From positions 992,001 through 1,056,000 of the forward strand of contig NZ_PIPZ01000001.1 of the NCBI RefSeq assembly GCF_003987045.1: DNA of 64,000 nt, given 5' to 3'. The notes beneath the pieces are model-generated. The model saw only the letters and a program-made list of their open reading frames with translations. It ran no database searches and had not been told where the DNA came from. Within the stretch, counting starts at the first letter, position 1; each line of letters starts with the position of its first letter. A program made the position numbers and the translations under genes. This document shows positions 47,647-57,653 of this stretch, in pieces. Source of the stretch: Pseudidiomarina marina. GTDB lineage: Bacteria; Pseudomonadota; Gammaproteobacteria; Enterobacterales; Alteromonadaceae.

Positions 47647-49878
47647 ATGGCAACGCAACAGTATCAATTACAGCTGTCAGGAATGAGTTGCGCCGGATGC
47701 GCAAAAACAATTGAACGTGCACTTCAAGGTGTCGATGGTGTTAGCTCGGTAAACGTCAATTTTGCAACCGAAATTGCCGCCGTAGAGGCAAACAATGTTG
47801 CTGCTGCTAAATTAGTCGAGGCGGTGAAAGGTGCAGGTTACGACGCCAGTGTCATCGATCATGAGCAATCTGAGCCAGACGACTCGCGCGAGCGAGCGCA
47901 GCAAGTTCAGTTTTATAAATTTATTGCCGCGGCTATTCTTTCGGCGCCGTTGTTATACACCATGCTAGGCCATTTTAGTTGGACAGACTCTATTTATGTA
48001 CCGAATTGGTTAATGAATCCCTGGGTACAAATGGCATTAGCAACGCCCGTGCAATTTATTATCGGTTGGCAGTTTTATAAAGGAAGTTATACCGCGCTGC
48101 GCGGCGGTGCCGCCAATATGGACGTCCTCGTTGCACTCGGCACATCAGCCGCCTACTTTTACAGCGTATTTTTAGCCGCATTTGCGAGTGACCATGTCAT
48201 TCACGAAGGTCTTTATTTCGAAACCAGTGCCGTTCTTATCACGCTTATTGTATTAGGTAAGTGGTTTGAGGCTCGCGCCAAAGGGCGATCATCCGCAGCC
48301 ATCAAGCAGTTATTAAACCTGCAACCAAAACAAGCGTTGCGCGAACGTAACGACGGCGAAACCGAACAAGTTGCCGTGGCCGAACTAAAGGTGGGCGATG
48401 TCATTCACATCAAGCCTGGGCAACAAGTTCCGGCGGACAGTGAAGTCATGTCTGGCGACAGTGCGGTTGATGAGTCGATGTTGACGGGCGAAAGTGTTCC
48501 TGTTGATAAAAAACAAGGTGATTCATTAACTGGCGGCACCATTAATAAAAATGGCTTTATGAAAGCTAAAGTTAAGAAACTTGGCAAAGACTCTGCGCTA
48601 GCACAGATTATTAAAGTTGTTGAGCAAGCACAAACGTCAAAAGCCCCGATTCAGCGTTTAGCCGACCAAGTGTCCGCAATATTTGTTCCAGTGGTACTCG
48701 GTATTGCGGTTATTACTTTTTTCGTTTGGGCATTTTGGTATCAGCCCGGTGATTACGGATCGGCGCTGGAGGCAACAGTTGCCGTGCTTGTTATCGCGTG
48801 TCCTTGTGCGCTCGGGTTGGCAACACCAACGTCAATTATGGCGGGTTCGGGTCGTGCAGCCCAAATGGGCGTGTTGTTTAAACAAAGTGAAACCCTAGAA
48901 ATCACACACACGGTAACCACCGTGGTGCTAGATAAAACCGGGACAATCACCGAAGGCAAACCCAAACTAACTGATATTGAATTCAATACGGCCGAGCGAC
49001 AACTCAATGAGGGACAATTGAAGGCTGCTGTAAAAGCCCTTGAGCAACAATCAGAGCATCCACTCGCGCAGGCCGTTGTTGCGGGTATTTCTGACGATGC
49101 AAAAGCAATCGCTATCGAAAACTTCAAAGCACATGAAGGACGTGGTGTTTCAGCCACATTGAACACCGACAATAAGGCGTACCTGATGCATATCGGTACC
49201 ACTCGGCTAATGCAAGAAAATGACATTGACTGCAATGCTTGGCTCGAACGTAAAGAGGCGCTTGAGCAAGAAGGTAAAACCGTAATGCTGATTGGTTTTG
49301 AAAAGCAATTGGTAGGCCTTGTCGCTGTCGCCGATACGGTGAGGGAGTATTCGAAGGATGCAATTACCAACTTGAAGCAACGCGGACTCAAAGTCGTCAT
49401 GATTACGGGTGACAATCAACGCACTGCTGAGGCGATTGCGAAACAAGTTGGTATTGAGCATATATTTGCTGAAGTATTGCCGGAAAATAAAGCGGAGCAC
49501 ATTACAAAACTGCGTGATCAAGGCGAAATTGTGGCAATGGTTGGCGACGGCATTAACGATGCACCTGCTCTCGCCACGGCCCATGTCGGTATCGCCATGG
49601 GAACTGGCACCGATGTCGCTTTAGAAACCGCAAATATTGCGCTCATGCGAGCCGACTTACGAAGTCTCGTTGATGCATTGTATGTAAGCAATAAAACCGT
49701 TCGTAATATTCGACAAAACTTATTCTGGGCATTCGCGTATAACACGTTAGGTATTCCCGTGGCTGCCGCTGGATTATTGGCACCTTGGTTAGCCGGTGGC
49801 GCTATGGCATTGAGCTCGGTTTCAGTTGTGTTGAACGCACTGCGTTTACAAAGATTACCAACAAAGCGTCGAAGTTAG
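47647..49878 (+). CDS. copA: Copper-exporting P1B-type ATPase
   Basis: Inner-membrane Cu(I) efflux pump of 743 residues. One N-terminal heavy-metal domain GMSCAGCAKTIE (Cys15, Cys18) is present where E. coli CopA has two. Then come eight predicted membrane helices with the transport site CPC (Cys385, Cys387, in IACPCALGLATP), phosphorylation Asp429 in DKTGTITEGKP, SEHPLAQAVV and GDGINDAPALATAHVGIAMG. AAGGAG precedes the start. Cotranscribed with csoR. Confidence 0.97.
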   Translation: MATQQYQLQLSGMSCAGCAKTIERALQGVDGVSSVNVNFATEIAAVEANNVAAAKLVEAVKGAGYDASVIDHEQSEPDDSRERAQQVQFYKFIAAAILSAPLLYTMLGHFSWTDSIYVPNWLMNPWVQMALATPVQFIIGWQFYKGSYTALRGGAANMDVLVALGTSAAYFYSVFLAAFASDHVIHEGLYFETSAVLITLIVLGKWFEARAKGRSSAAIKQLLNLQPKQALRERNDGETEQVAVAELKVGDVIHIKPGQQVPADSEVMSGDSAVDESMLTGESVPVDKKQGDSLTGGTINKNGFMKAKVKKLGKDSALAQIIKVVEQAQTSKAPIQRLADQVSAIFVPVVLGIAVITFFVWAFWYQPGDYGSALEATVAVLVIACPCALGLATPTSIMAGSGRAAQMGVLFKQSETLEITHTVTTVVLDKTGTITEGKPKLTDIEFNTAERQLNEGQLKAAVKALEQQSEHPLAQAVVAGISDDAKAIAIENFKAHEGRGVSATLNTDNKAYLMHIGTTRLMQENDIDCNAWLERKEALEQEGKTVMLIGFEKQLVGLVAVADTVREYSKDAITNLKQRGLKVVMITGDNQRTAEAIAKQVGIEHIFAEVLPENKAEHITKLRDQGEIVAMVGDGINDAPALATAHVGIAMGTGTDVALETANIALMRADLRSLVDALYVSNKTVRNIRQNLFWAFAYNTLGIPVAAAGLLAPWLAGGAMALSSVSVVLNALRLQRLPTKRRS

Positions 49879-49940
49879 CTTGTGTTTGCGCGCTGAAACA
49901 GCCACGATAGTGACATTCGCTAAGTAAAAAACGAGGTTTT

Positions 49941-50918
49941 ATGATTGCGGTCAGTTTGGTCGTTGCAACAGCATTAAGCGTCACCTCTTTAGAGAGCAAG
50001 CCTGATGTGCACTGGATTGGTGTCAGTGCGCCGACAAATAATGTGGTGTGGCTAAGTGGCTCAAATGCGACGATTGCGCGTAGCACTGATGCCGGTGAGA
50101 CGTGGGAGTATTTTAATCCCGCCAACGAAACCTTGCAGTTTCGTGACATTGAAGCACTCGACGCAAATCATGCCTATGCATTAAGTATTGGCGATAATGG
50201 CGACTCACGCGTTTACTACACATCGAATGGTGGACGTAACTGGCAGCTGCGGTTTCGTGCTGGCTCCAATCAGTTTCTCAATTGTATCGCCATGGCTAGC
50301 AGTGGCGAAGCATGGGTTTATGGGGACAGTCTTGAAGGTCGTTGGGAAATGGTTCGGAGTACCGATGGCCGGAACTGGTTATCGGCAAGTAATGTCGTTG
50401 ATAGCGCACCACTTTCCGATGAAGGAGGATTAGCTGCTAGCGGTGGATGCGTGCGCTATAACAACAACGTGTGGGCAATAGGTACGGCCAATGGAAGCAA
50501 GGCACGACTATTATTAAAGCGCAATTTTGGTATTCGCTTTAAAGCCATTGATACCCCGCTTCCCGCAGGTCCGAGTGCTGGCATTGCGAGTGTGTGGCCA
50601 TTGTCTGAAAACGACGCCATTATCGCCGGTGGTGACCTCAATGATCCGTCCGCGGTACCGCGACTCATGCGTTATCAAAATGGCGAGTTTGCCGCTCTAC
50701 CAGAGCCGGATTTTGATGGCGCCTTATACAGTTTAACGGTGCGTCCGAATGGCGATATGTTAGTGAGTAATCCGAATGGCGCTGCATATCTTAACAGCGC
50801 CGATATGACATGGGAAAAACTGAGCGATGCCAACATTTGGAACAGCGCGTGTATTAATCAGCGCTGTTATTTAGTTGGTAAAGATGGCTTTGTTGCGCGT
50901 ATCAGCTTCGATGAGTAG
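49941..50918 (+). CDS. YCF48/BNR-type beta-propeller protein
   Basis: Protein of 325 residues with a weak N-terminal export signal (MIAVSLVVATALSVTSLESK). It has repeated propeller blades with the Asp-box-like motifs STDAGETWEYF, TSNGGRNWQLRF and STDGRNWLSA, as in YCF48 photosystem-assembly factors and bacterial 'photosystem II stability' relatives. There are Cys residues in pairs near the end (SACINQRCY). Function unknown; it follows copA by 62 bases in the same direction, so it may be part of copper response by read-through. Its last 48 bases overlap the convergent cysteine desulfurase fusion. Confidence 0.75.
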   Translation: MIAVSLVVATALSVTSLESKPDVHWIGVSAPTNNVVWLSGSNATIARSTDAGETWEYFNPANETLQFRDIEALDANHAYALSIGDNGDSRVYYTSNGGRNWQLRFRAGSNQFLNCIAMASSGEAWVYGDSLEGRWEMVRSTDGRNWLSASNVVDSAPLSDEGGLAASGGCVRYNNNVWAIGTANGSKARLLLKRNFGIRFKAIDTPLPAGPSAGIASVWPLSENDAIIAGGDLNDPSAVPRLMRYQNGEFAALPEPDFDGALYSLTVRPNGDMLVSNPNGAAYLNSADMTWEKLSDANIWNSACINQRCYLVGKDGFVARISFDE

Positions 50919-53018
50919 TGCGGTACCGCCCGACAAATGACTGACCTGTTCAAAACCGTGTCTAGCTAACACTTGCGCAGCCACTGCGCTGCGGTGTCCG
51001 GAACGGCACACACAGACAATTGGACGCTGATTATATTGCGCTCGATGACTATAAATAAACTGCGCTAATCGTGTGAGCGGCACGTTAATCACTTCGGCAT
51101 CAACCGATAATTTCCGAACTTGATGCTCTTGCTGTTCGCGCACGTCAACAACCAAGGTTTCAGGTTGCTCCAACCATTCTTGCTGCTGTTCAAGTGACAC
51201 ATCAATAAGTTGGCATGGCAAACAATCACCTGAAACTTCACAAAGTTTCTCGACCACACGAAACGCATCATCACGACGAGCAAGCAATAGTGTTTGCTCA
51301 TGTACAATCTTTGCAAGCTTTTTGACATCATGCTGTTCGCCAATAAATGCAAAATCGACATGAGGTGCGGCTACCTCGTTAGTGAGTGGTGAGCTCAGCA
51401 AAAACATCGGCTCTCGCGTTCCAACGCGATATAAACGTCTCGCGCCCACACGCAAGCACCCGAACACTTCAACTTGACACTCGACCGGCGCTTCACAGCC
51501 GCCAACCGCATCCAATGGCCAACCAACGGCATCACGTTGGGCACTACAACCACTTGCACAAAGAAGCTGAGCTAGCATCGCCGCGGGGCTGTCTGCCGCC
51601 TGTGCTTCGGTTGTCAATACAGCCTTCACCCGGTAGTTTTGGCACGCTACCAAACGTTCAATTCGTTCAGCCAGCTCAGGCACCGGATCGATCACCGCCA
51701 TCTCGCCAGCGGCTTTATCAATTAGCAAATAACAACAGTGACTATCAAAGCGAAGCTGAACAACCCCATCTAGGTTGCTATCAACATCTTCATTGGTGTC
51801 AGACACTAATAAACAAGATTGGCGTAAAGCCATCGCGGCATCACGAATGCGTTCGCACGCAGCATCAATAATTGCCGGTGACGTTGCGGGCCCGAATGAA
51901 AGACGAATGGCCGAGCTAGAACGCCACGATTCTAAGCCCATGGCATCCAGCACGAAGCTTCTGGTGACACCAGAACTACACGCCGAACCGGAACTGACGC
52001 GAATATTCGCCGCATCAAATACATCCATAATGTCTCGCGACGGAACGCCACGTACTGAAAAGTTCAAGGTTGTTGGCACTGAATCTGCAAGCTCATGATT
52101 CAAAACCAAGGTGGGAAACGCGCTACGCAACGCTTTCAATAATTTTTCTCGATATCCTTCGAGAACTGCGTGGCTCTGAAAAACTTGCTGCTCTTTATCT
52201 AACAACAACTCAAACAGCGCATGTAAAGCAGCAATGCCCGGTAGATTCTCGGTTCCAGAGCGCTGCCCCTGCTCTTGACCACCACCTATAATTAGTGGCG
52301 TAAAAGGCGCATTTTCACGCACATACATAAACCCAATCCCTTTAGGGCCATAAAGCTTGTGACCACTGAAAGGCGCATAATCAATTGTTGTCTCACTCAA
52401 TTGCAGCGATTGCTTTCCGAGAGCTTGAACGCAATCAACCATCCACGGGACAGTTGTATTTTCGGCTCGAATAACTTCTTCTAAGGCGCTTAAATCTTGC
52501 ATTACACCCGTTTCGTTATTCACGGCCATGGTACAAATCATGTGCGCGGCGCCCACATGCTCAGCAATAAATTGCAGGTCTAATTTACCGCGTTTATCTA
52601 CAGGGATAGGCTTTAATTCAGCATTAAGCTGTAGCAACTTATTCCAGTGCTCGAGCGCTTGCGGTACGGCCTTATGCTCGGTTGCCCCATAGAGTAACCA
52701 ACGTTTACCGCCCAAATTCGTGCTATTACGCGCCGCCGTTAACGCCGATAGCACCGCTGTCTGAATACCTTCGGTTGCACCGCTCGTAAAAAATAGGCGC
52801 CCGCGCGGTGCACCAATAACTTGGCGCCCAAGGCGACGCGTGTTATCGAGAATATATCGAGCCTGAAGGCCGGTGATATGACTACTAGAAGGGTTTCCAA
52901 ACACATGCTCCATCACATGTTCGACGGCTTGAGCTATCTGAGGTAACACCGGTGTTGTTGCGTTGCAATCAAGGTAAATTTCAGCCGTTTTCGGGCGAAT
53001 TTGTACCGGTGTAACCAT
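50871..53018 (-). CDS. Cysteine desulfurase - degenerate MBL-like domain - rhodanese fusion
   Basis: Protein of 715 residues in three parts. Residues 12-400 are a class V aminotransferase (IscS/NifS-like): ATEHKAV, PLP Lys221 in SGHKLYGPKGIGF, RSGTENLPGI and catalytic Cys347 in SSGSACSSG. Residues about 418-565 look like a metallo-beta-lactamase fold, starting CCYLLIDKAAGEMAVIDPV, but the zinc motif place reads LTTEAQAADS with no histidine. Residues about 600-708 are a rhodanese with Cys671 in VCVCRSGHRS; a CLPC pair (599, 602) lies just before it. AAGGAG precedes the start. It is 18 bases after nqrM, last in the nqr cluster, so a role in Na+-NQR Fe-S or persulfide supply is inferred. Domain 1 and 3 are certain, domain 2 is read from pattern only. 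Confidence 0.85.
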   Translation of the reverse strand: MVTPVQIRPKTAEIYLDCNATTPVLPQIAQAVEHVMEHVFGNPSSSHITGLQARYILDNTRRLGRQVIGAPRGRLFFTSGATEGIQTAVLSALTAARNSTNLGGKRWLLYGATEHKAVPQALEHWNKLLQLNAELKPIPVDKRGKLDLQFIAEHVGAAHMICTMAVNNETGVMQDLSALEEVIRAENTTVPWMVDCVQALGKQSLQLSETTIDYAPFSGHKLYGPKGIGFMYVRENAPFTPLIIGGGQEQGQRSGTENLPGIAALHALFELLLDKEQQVFQSHAVLEGYREKLLKALRSAFPTLVLNHELADSVPTTLNFSVRGVPSRDIMDVFDAANIRVSSGSACSSGVTRSFVLDAMGLESWRSSSAIRLSFGPATSPAIIDAACERIRDAAMALRQSCLLVSDTNEDVDSNLDGVVQLRFDSHCCYLLIDKAAGEMAVIDPVPELAERIERLVACQNYRVKAVLTTEAQAADSPAAMLAQLLCASGCSAQRDAVGWPLDAVGGCEAPVECQVEVFGCLRVGARRLYRVGTREPMFLLSSPLTNEVAAPHVDFAFIGEQHDVKKLAKIVHEQTLLLARRDDAFRVVEKLCEVSGDCLPCQLIDVSLEQQQEWLEQPETLVVDVREQQEHQVRKLSVDAEVINVPLTRLAQFIYSHRAQYNQRPIVCVCRSGHRSAVAAQVLARHGFEQVSHLSGGTALLIEADTRNKAIFTN

Positions 53019-53036
53019 CAGTGTAACTCCTTCAAC

Positions 53037-53267
53037 TTAATCGATTCGATTTTCCTGCCACTGCTTTTCTTTCGCAGCTCGAGCTTCTTCAGCCATGCGG
53101 GCTTTCTTATCATCGCACGGATCTTTGCAGTCGCAAGCCTTTTCCATACCTAATGACGAGATACCGCCGCAACTACCGGAAATAGATTTACGTTGGGCGA
53201 TGAAACCCACAGACATGGCTAATACCACCACCAACATGATGACGAATACAGCAATAAAAACGCCCAT
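53037..53267 (-). CDS. nqrM: Na+-NQR maturation protein NqrM
   Basis: Small membrane-anchored protein of 76 residues (DUF539) needed to assemble active Na+-NQR, thought to supply iron to the NqrDE cluster. One membrane helix (about 4-24) is followed by four conserved cysteines, Cys33, Cys45, Cys47 and Cys51 (GSCGGIS, ACDCKDPC), and a charged tail. A strong AGGAGGT precedes the ATG. It is between apbE and the cysteine desulfurase fusion, both tightly spaced. Confidence 0.95.
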   Translation of the reverse strand: MGVFIAVFVIMLVVVLAMSVGFIAQRKSISGSCGGISSLGMEKACDCKDPCDDKKARMAEEARAAKEKQWQENRID

Positions 53268-53281
53268 GTGGACCTCCTGAG

Positions 53282-54304
53282 CTACTGCTCAAATCGTTTG
53301 AATGCAGTACTAGTGTACTCTTTAAATTGATCGTTTTCACGGGTCACTAGCAACACCGCGAGACCTTTTTGGTTCGCAAACGCTAATGCTTGCTCAGCGC
53401 CCATTACCGTTAACGCTGTCGCATAAGCATCTGCATCCATACAGGTTTCGCTGATCACCGTTACCGAAACTAAATTGTGCTGAATAGGATACCCAGTACG
53501 CGGATCGATAATATGCGAATAGCGAACGCCGTCTTCCTCAAAGTAGTTACGATAATCACCTGACGTTGCAACGGCATTGTTACCTGGCTCAATAATGCGT
53601 TGTACCGCACGATCCAAAGAAACCGGCTGCTCAACCGCAATTCGCCATGGTTGTTCACCTGGCTTTGTGCCACGCATGCGCATCTCACCACCAATTTCTA
53701 CGAGGTAGTTCTTGATTTCCATCTGCTCCAGAAGCACCGCAACGCGATCAACACCATAGCCTTTCGCAATCGTGGACAAATCAACATACAAGTCAGGAAT
53801 CGCTTTAGTTAACTGATGGTTTTCAACGGTTAAATATTGATAACCAATTTGTTTGCGAATAGCTTGTAATTGCTCTTCCGACGGCACGCGCTCAGGGCGA
53901 CCTAGTGGGCCAAAACCCCATAAATTTACTAACGGCCCTACAGTAACATCGAGCAGCCCATTCGTTTCTGCACCAATCTCGAGTGCACGGCGAACAACCG
54001 TCTCTAACGAACGAGAAATAACTACCGGATCGGTGGTCTGACGCTGATTAAACAACGACAACTCTGAGTTCGGATCGTATGTCGACATTTGGCTGTTAAC
54101 TTGCTCTAGCACAGCGTCCACACGCTCTTTCACACGCTCCGGCGAGTGATTCGGATTCGCAGTTACATAGCGGATATGGTAGGTCGTACCCATGGTCTCA
54201 CCCGACACCGAAATTTGCTGTGGTGCAGGCGTGCATGAAACGAAAAAGGCCAGCCCTAACAGGGCTAGCCAAACTCGCAGAGTCGATGATTGATTCATCT
54301 TCAT
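53282..54304 (-). CDS. apbE: FAD:protein FMN transferase (ApbE)
   Basis: Periplasmic lipoprotein of 340 residues that attaches FMN to threonine of NqrB and NqrC. The lipobox is FVSC (Cys24). Conserved blocks: GTTYHIRY, VDLSTIAKGYGVDRV, YLVEIGGEMRMRG and YSHIIDPRTGYPIQ, with the metal-binding DADAYATAL near the end. It follows nqrF by 34 bases in the same transcription unit, which suits its role on the NqrB and NqrC targets upstream. Confidence 0.96.
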   Translation of the reverse strand: MKMNQSSTLRVWLALLGLAFFVSCTPAPQQISVSGETMGTTYHIRYVTANPNHSPERVKERVDAVLEQVNSQMSTYDPNSELSLFNQRQTTDPVVISRSLETVVRRALEIGAETNGLLDVTVGPLVNLWGFGPLGRPERVPSEEQLQAIRKQIGYQYLTVENHQLTKAIPDLYVDLSTIAKGYGVDRVAVLLEQMEIKNYLVEIGGEMRMRGTKPGEQPWRIAVEQPVSLDRAVQRIIEPGNNAVATSGDYRNYFEEDGVRYSHIIDPRTGYPIQHNLVSVTVISETCMDADAYATALTVMGAEQALAFANQKGLAVLLVTRENDQFKEYTSTAFKRFEQ

Positions 54305-54338
54305 CCGATTTATTTCACCTTACAGTTAACCGTTACGG

Positions 54339-55580
54339 TTAGCCACCGAAGTCATCTAACAAGATGTTTTCGTCTTCGACACCTAAGTCTTTCAACATTT
54401 TAATGACCGCAGCGTTCATCATCGGTGGTCCACACATGTAAAACTCACAATCTTCTGGCGCTTCATGGTCCTTCAGATAGTTTTCATACAACACATTGTG
54501 GATAAAGCCGGTGTAACCTTCCCAATTATCTTCTGGTTGCGGATCAGATAAAGCAACGTGCCATTCGAAGTTGTCGTTTTCACGCGCCAACATATCGAAA
54601 TCTTCAACATAGAACATTTCTTTCTTCGAACGTGCGCCGTACCAGAACGTCATCTTACGATCAGACTTCAAGCGACGTAATTGGTCGAAGATGTGTGAAC
54701 GCATTGGCGCCATACCAGCACCACCGCCAACAAACACCATTTCTGCTTTGGTATCTTTCGCGAAGAATTCACCAAATGGTCCAGAAATCGTCACTTTATC
54801 ACCTGGCTTCAGGCTAAAGATGTAAGACGACATTTTACCTGGTGGCAAGCTCATATCACGCGGTGGCGGCGTAGCGATACGCACGTTCAACATGATAATG
54901 CCTTTTTCATCTGGGTAGTTCGCCATTGAGTATGCACGAACAACTTCTTCATCAACTTTCGATTCGAGGTTAAAGAAGCCAAAGTGCTCCCAGTCGCCAC
55001 GGAATTTTTCTTCGATGTCGAAATCTTTAAACTTCACGTGATGCGGTGGGCATTCAATCTGAATGTAACCACCAGCACGGAATGGCACTTCTTCGCCTTC
55101 AGGTAGCTGAACAACAAATTCTTTGATGAAAGTTGCAACGTTATTGTTCGATTTAACCGTACAATCCCATTTACGAATACCGAATACTTCTTCTGGAAGT
55201 TCGATTTTCATATTTTGCTTCACGTTTACCTGACATGATAAACGGCAGCCTTCACGTGCTTCTTTGCGGTTAATGTGGTCACGCTCAGTTGGCAAAATAT
55301 CGCCGCCACCTTCTTTGATAACCACGCGGCACTGACCACATGAGCCACCGCCACCACACGCTGACGATACGAAAATACCAGCGTTAGCTAACGCACCTAG
55401 CAACTTCGTGCCAGGTTGTGTGGTAATTTTCTTGTCTTCGTCATCGTTAATTAAAATCTCGACATCACCCTGAGGGACCAATTTTGATTTGGCGAACATA
55501 ATCACCGCAACCAAAATCAATACAATCAAGGTAAACATGCCTACGCCGAGCGCTATTAGTGTCAAATCTTGCCCTTGCAT
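54339..55580 (-). CDS. nqrF: Na+-translocating NADH:quinone reductase subunit F
   Basis: Electron entry subunit of Na+-NQR, 413 residues. N-terminal membrane helix (about 7-29); 2Fe-2S ferredoxin domain with Cys75, Cys81, Cys84 and Cys116 ([13 protein letters not shown], then CRLSC); FAD domain with [13 protein letters not shown] domain with [12 protein letters not shown] and the C-terminal ILLDDFGG. Order and length match the family. It follows nqrE by 45 bases. Confidence 0.98.
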   Translation of the reverse strand: MQGQDLTLIALGVGMFTLIVLILVAVIMFAKSKLVPQGDVEILINDDEDKKITTQPGTKLLGALANAGIFVSSACGGGGSCGQCRVVIKEGGGDILPTERDHINRKEAREGCRLSCQVNVKQNMKIELPEEVFGIRKWDCTVKSNNNVATFIKEFVVQLPEGEEVPFRAGGYIQIECPPHHVKFKDFDIEEKFRGDWEHFGFFNLESKVDEEVVRAYSMANYPDEKGIIMLNVRIATPPPRDMSLPPGKMSSYIFSLKPGDKVTISGPFGEFFAKDTKAEMVFVGGGAGMAPMRSHIFDQLRRLKSDRKMTFWYGARSKKEMFYVEDFDMLARENDNFEWHVALSDPQPEDNWEGYTGFIHNVLYENYLKDHEAPEDCEFYMCGPPMMNAAVIKMLKDLGVEDENILLDDFGG

Positions 55581-55625
55581 CGACTTGTACCTCTCGTTAA
55601 TCCGTTTCTATCGTTACCGGTGCTA

Positions 55626-56234
55626 TTACAGGGATACGCCAGAGAATGACATAAAGCCCAAACCAATCAGACCTACTGAAATAAAGGTAATACCTAGGCC
55701 GCGTAGGCCATCAGGTACATCAGCATATTTCAACTTCTCACGTACCGCTGCTAAAGCAACAATCGCAAGTGCCCAGCCAATTCCGCTACCGATACCGTAT
55801 ACTACGCTCTCACCAAAGGTGTAATCACGCTCAACCATGAACGAAACACCACCGAAAATTGCGCAGTTCACTGTAATCAATGGCAAGAAAATACCCAGCG
55901 CGTTATATAACGCTGGTACGTATTTATCCAATGCCATTTCTAGAATCTGTACCAGCGCTGCAATAACGCCGATAAAGGTCAAGAAACGCAAGAAACTTAA
56001 GTCGGCATCTGGGAAACCAGCCCAATCTAATGCACCAGGTGCCAAGATGTTGTGGTAAACCAAGTTGTTAACAGGTACTGAAATGCCTAGTACTACAATA
56101 ACAGCAACGCCCAAACCAAACGCAGTGGTAACTTTCTTAGATACTGCCAAGAAAGTACACATACCAAGGAAGAACGATAACGCTAAGTTCTCAACGAAAA
56201 TCGATTTAATAAATAAACTGATATAGGCTTCCAT
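55626..56234 (-). CDS. nqrE: Na+-translocating NADH:quinone reductase subunit E
   Basis: Integral membrane subunit of 202 residues with six helices in antiparallel arrangement to NqrD. The iron-cluster cysteines are Cys26 (FLGMCTF) and Cys124 (TVNCAIFGG), which pair with NqrD Cys29 and Cys112. It begins [17 protein letters not shown], the family start. Ten bases separate it from nqrD. Confidence 0.98.
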   Translation of the reverse strand: MEAYISLFIKSIFVENLALSFFLGMCTFLAVSKKVTTAFGLGVAVIVVLGISVPVNNLVYHNILAPGALDWAGFPDADLSFLRFLTFIGVIAALVQILEMALDKYVPALYNALGIFLPLITVNCAIFGGVSFMVERDYTFGESVVYGIGSGIGWALAIVALAAVREKLKYADVPDGLRGLGITFISVGLIGLGFMSFSGVSL

Positions 56235-56244
56235 GGTCTGCTCC

Positions 56245-56877
56245 TTAATCCTTCGGCTCTACTTGCTCGGTGCGGAAGGTACGCAGTACCCAAATGAAGC
56301 CACCGATAATAAAGAACGCACTTGGTGGCAATACCAACAAGCCAATTGGTTGATACCAACCGCCTTCAGAAGCGAGCTGCATAATTTGATAACCGAACAA
56401 GCTACCAGAACCAAACAGTTCACGAATAAAGCCAACCGTTAGCAAGACCACTGAGTAGCCTAAACCGTTACCAATACCATCTAAGAATGACAGACCTGGC
56501 GTGCTTTTCATCGCATACGCTTCAGCACGGCCCATAACGATACAGTTGGTAATAATCAAACCAACGAATACCGAAAGTTCCTTCGCGATGCTATATGCAT
56601 AGGCTCGCAAAACTTGGTCAACCACAATTACCAAGCTGGCGATAATGGTCATTTGCACAATAATTCGCACGCTCGATGGAATATGGTTTCGAATAATCGA
56701 AATAAATAGGTTTGAAAATGCCGTCACGAAGGTTAGTGCGATACACATAACCAAGGTGTTTTCCATTTTCGATGTTACTGCCAACGCCGAGCAGATACCT
56801 AAGATTTGTAGGGCAATCGGGTTGTTGGCAAAAATCGGCCCAAATAGAACCTCTTTGACTTCTTTTGCACTGGCCAT
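56245..56877 (-). CDS. nqrD: Na+-translocating NADH:quinone reductase subunit D
   Basis: Integral membrane subunit of 210 residues, about six helices. Cys29 (ILGICSAL) and Cys112 ([11 protein letters not shown]) are at the same positions as the cluster-binding pair of Vibrio NqrD. Its ATG overlaps the nqrC stop by one base (TAATG). Confidence 0.98.
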   Translation of the reverse strand: MASAKEVKEVLFGPIFANNPIALQILGICSALAVTSKMENTLVMCIALTFVTAFSNLFISIIRNHIPSSVRIIVQMTIIASLVIVVDQVLRAYAYSIAKELSVFVGLIITNCIVMGRAEAYAMKSTPGLSFLDGIGNGLGYSVVLLTVGFIRELFGSGSLFGYQIMQLASEGGWYQPIGLLVLPPSAFFIIGGFIWVLRTFRTEQVEPKD

Positions 56878-57653
56878 TAGTTCAGCTCCCCTTTGCGAAT
56901 TTTATCAAACAGTGGGCCGTAAGCGTTTTCGCTGAACCAGAACTTCATGGTGTTTTCAACACCGTTACTAGTTAGCGTCGCACCAGAGAGTGCATCCACT
57001 TGATGGTCTTTGTCAGTTACATTTTTTGTAACTTCCAATGCCACACTGTCGTTTTCATAAATTTCTTTGCCTTCCCAGCTCGCTGTCCAGTTTGGATTCT
57101 GGATTTCGCCGCCAAGGCCCGGAGTTTCGGTGTGCTCGTAATAGTTGATGCCTTTCACGGTATTCATGTCGGGCGCAACAGCCATGAGGCCATACATAGT
57201 ACCCCACAAGCCATAACCACGAATGTAAACAACGACCGTTTCTAGCTCACCTTGTTTGTCGTTGATAAAGTAAACTTTAGCAACGTCTTCACGAGAACCA
57301 ATGCCAGCCAAATCGTTCGATTTTTCTAACTTGGTGCCTAACCCTGCCTTTTTAGCAGAAGCAATCGGGTCATATTCAGTAGGATTTTTACCATCGACTG
57401 AATCGACTTCCTCAAGCGTATTTAGGTTGAACAAACGTGTTTCAACACGCTCTTCAAATACTGCAATAACGTCTGTTTCAGGCGTTAATAAGCCAGCCGC
57501 ATCAAGCACGTTGCGTTGCATATCTAATGCAGCATTTTTCTGCTGCAGCGGTTTCAAACCAACCGCCGAGCCCGCCACAATAATCGCACACACTAAACAG
57601 AGCGCGATTACGACAAATAGCGTTTTGCCGAGTGATTCGTTTTTCTTAGCCAT
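56877..57653 (-). CDS. nqrC: Na+-translocating NADH:quinone reductase subunit C
   Basis: Membrane-anchored subunit of 258 residues with covalently bound FMN. One N-terminal helix (about 11-32) and an FMN-binding domain with the ApbE target [12 protein letters not shown] on Thr226. The open frame starts at 57713, but [15 protein letters not shown] at 57653 fits the family; it overlaps the nqrB stop by eight bases. Confidence 0.97.
   Translation of the reverse strand: MAKKNESLGKTLFVVIALCLVCAIIVAGSAVGLKPLQQKNAALDMQRNVLDAAGLLTPETDVIAVFEERVETRLFNLNTLEEVDSVDGKNPTEYDPIASAKKAGLGTKLEKSNDLAGIGSREDVAKVYFINDKQGELETVVVYIRGYGLWGTMYGLMAVAPDMNTVKGINYYEHTETPGLGGEIQNPNWTASWEGKEIYENDSVALEVTKNVTDKDHQVDALSGATLTSNGVENTMKFWFSENAYGPLFDKIRKGELN

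Noticed and set aside
48753-49415. A 220-codon open frame antisense to copA
   Set aside because: It lies wholly inside copA, whose motifs are unmistakable, and its translation is Ser/Ala-rich low-complexity sequence typical of an opposite-strand shadow.
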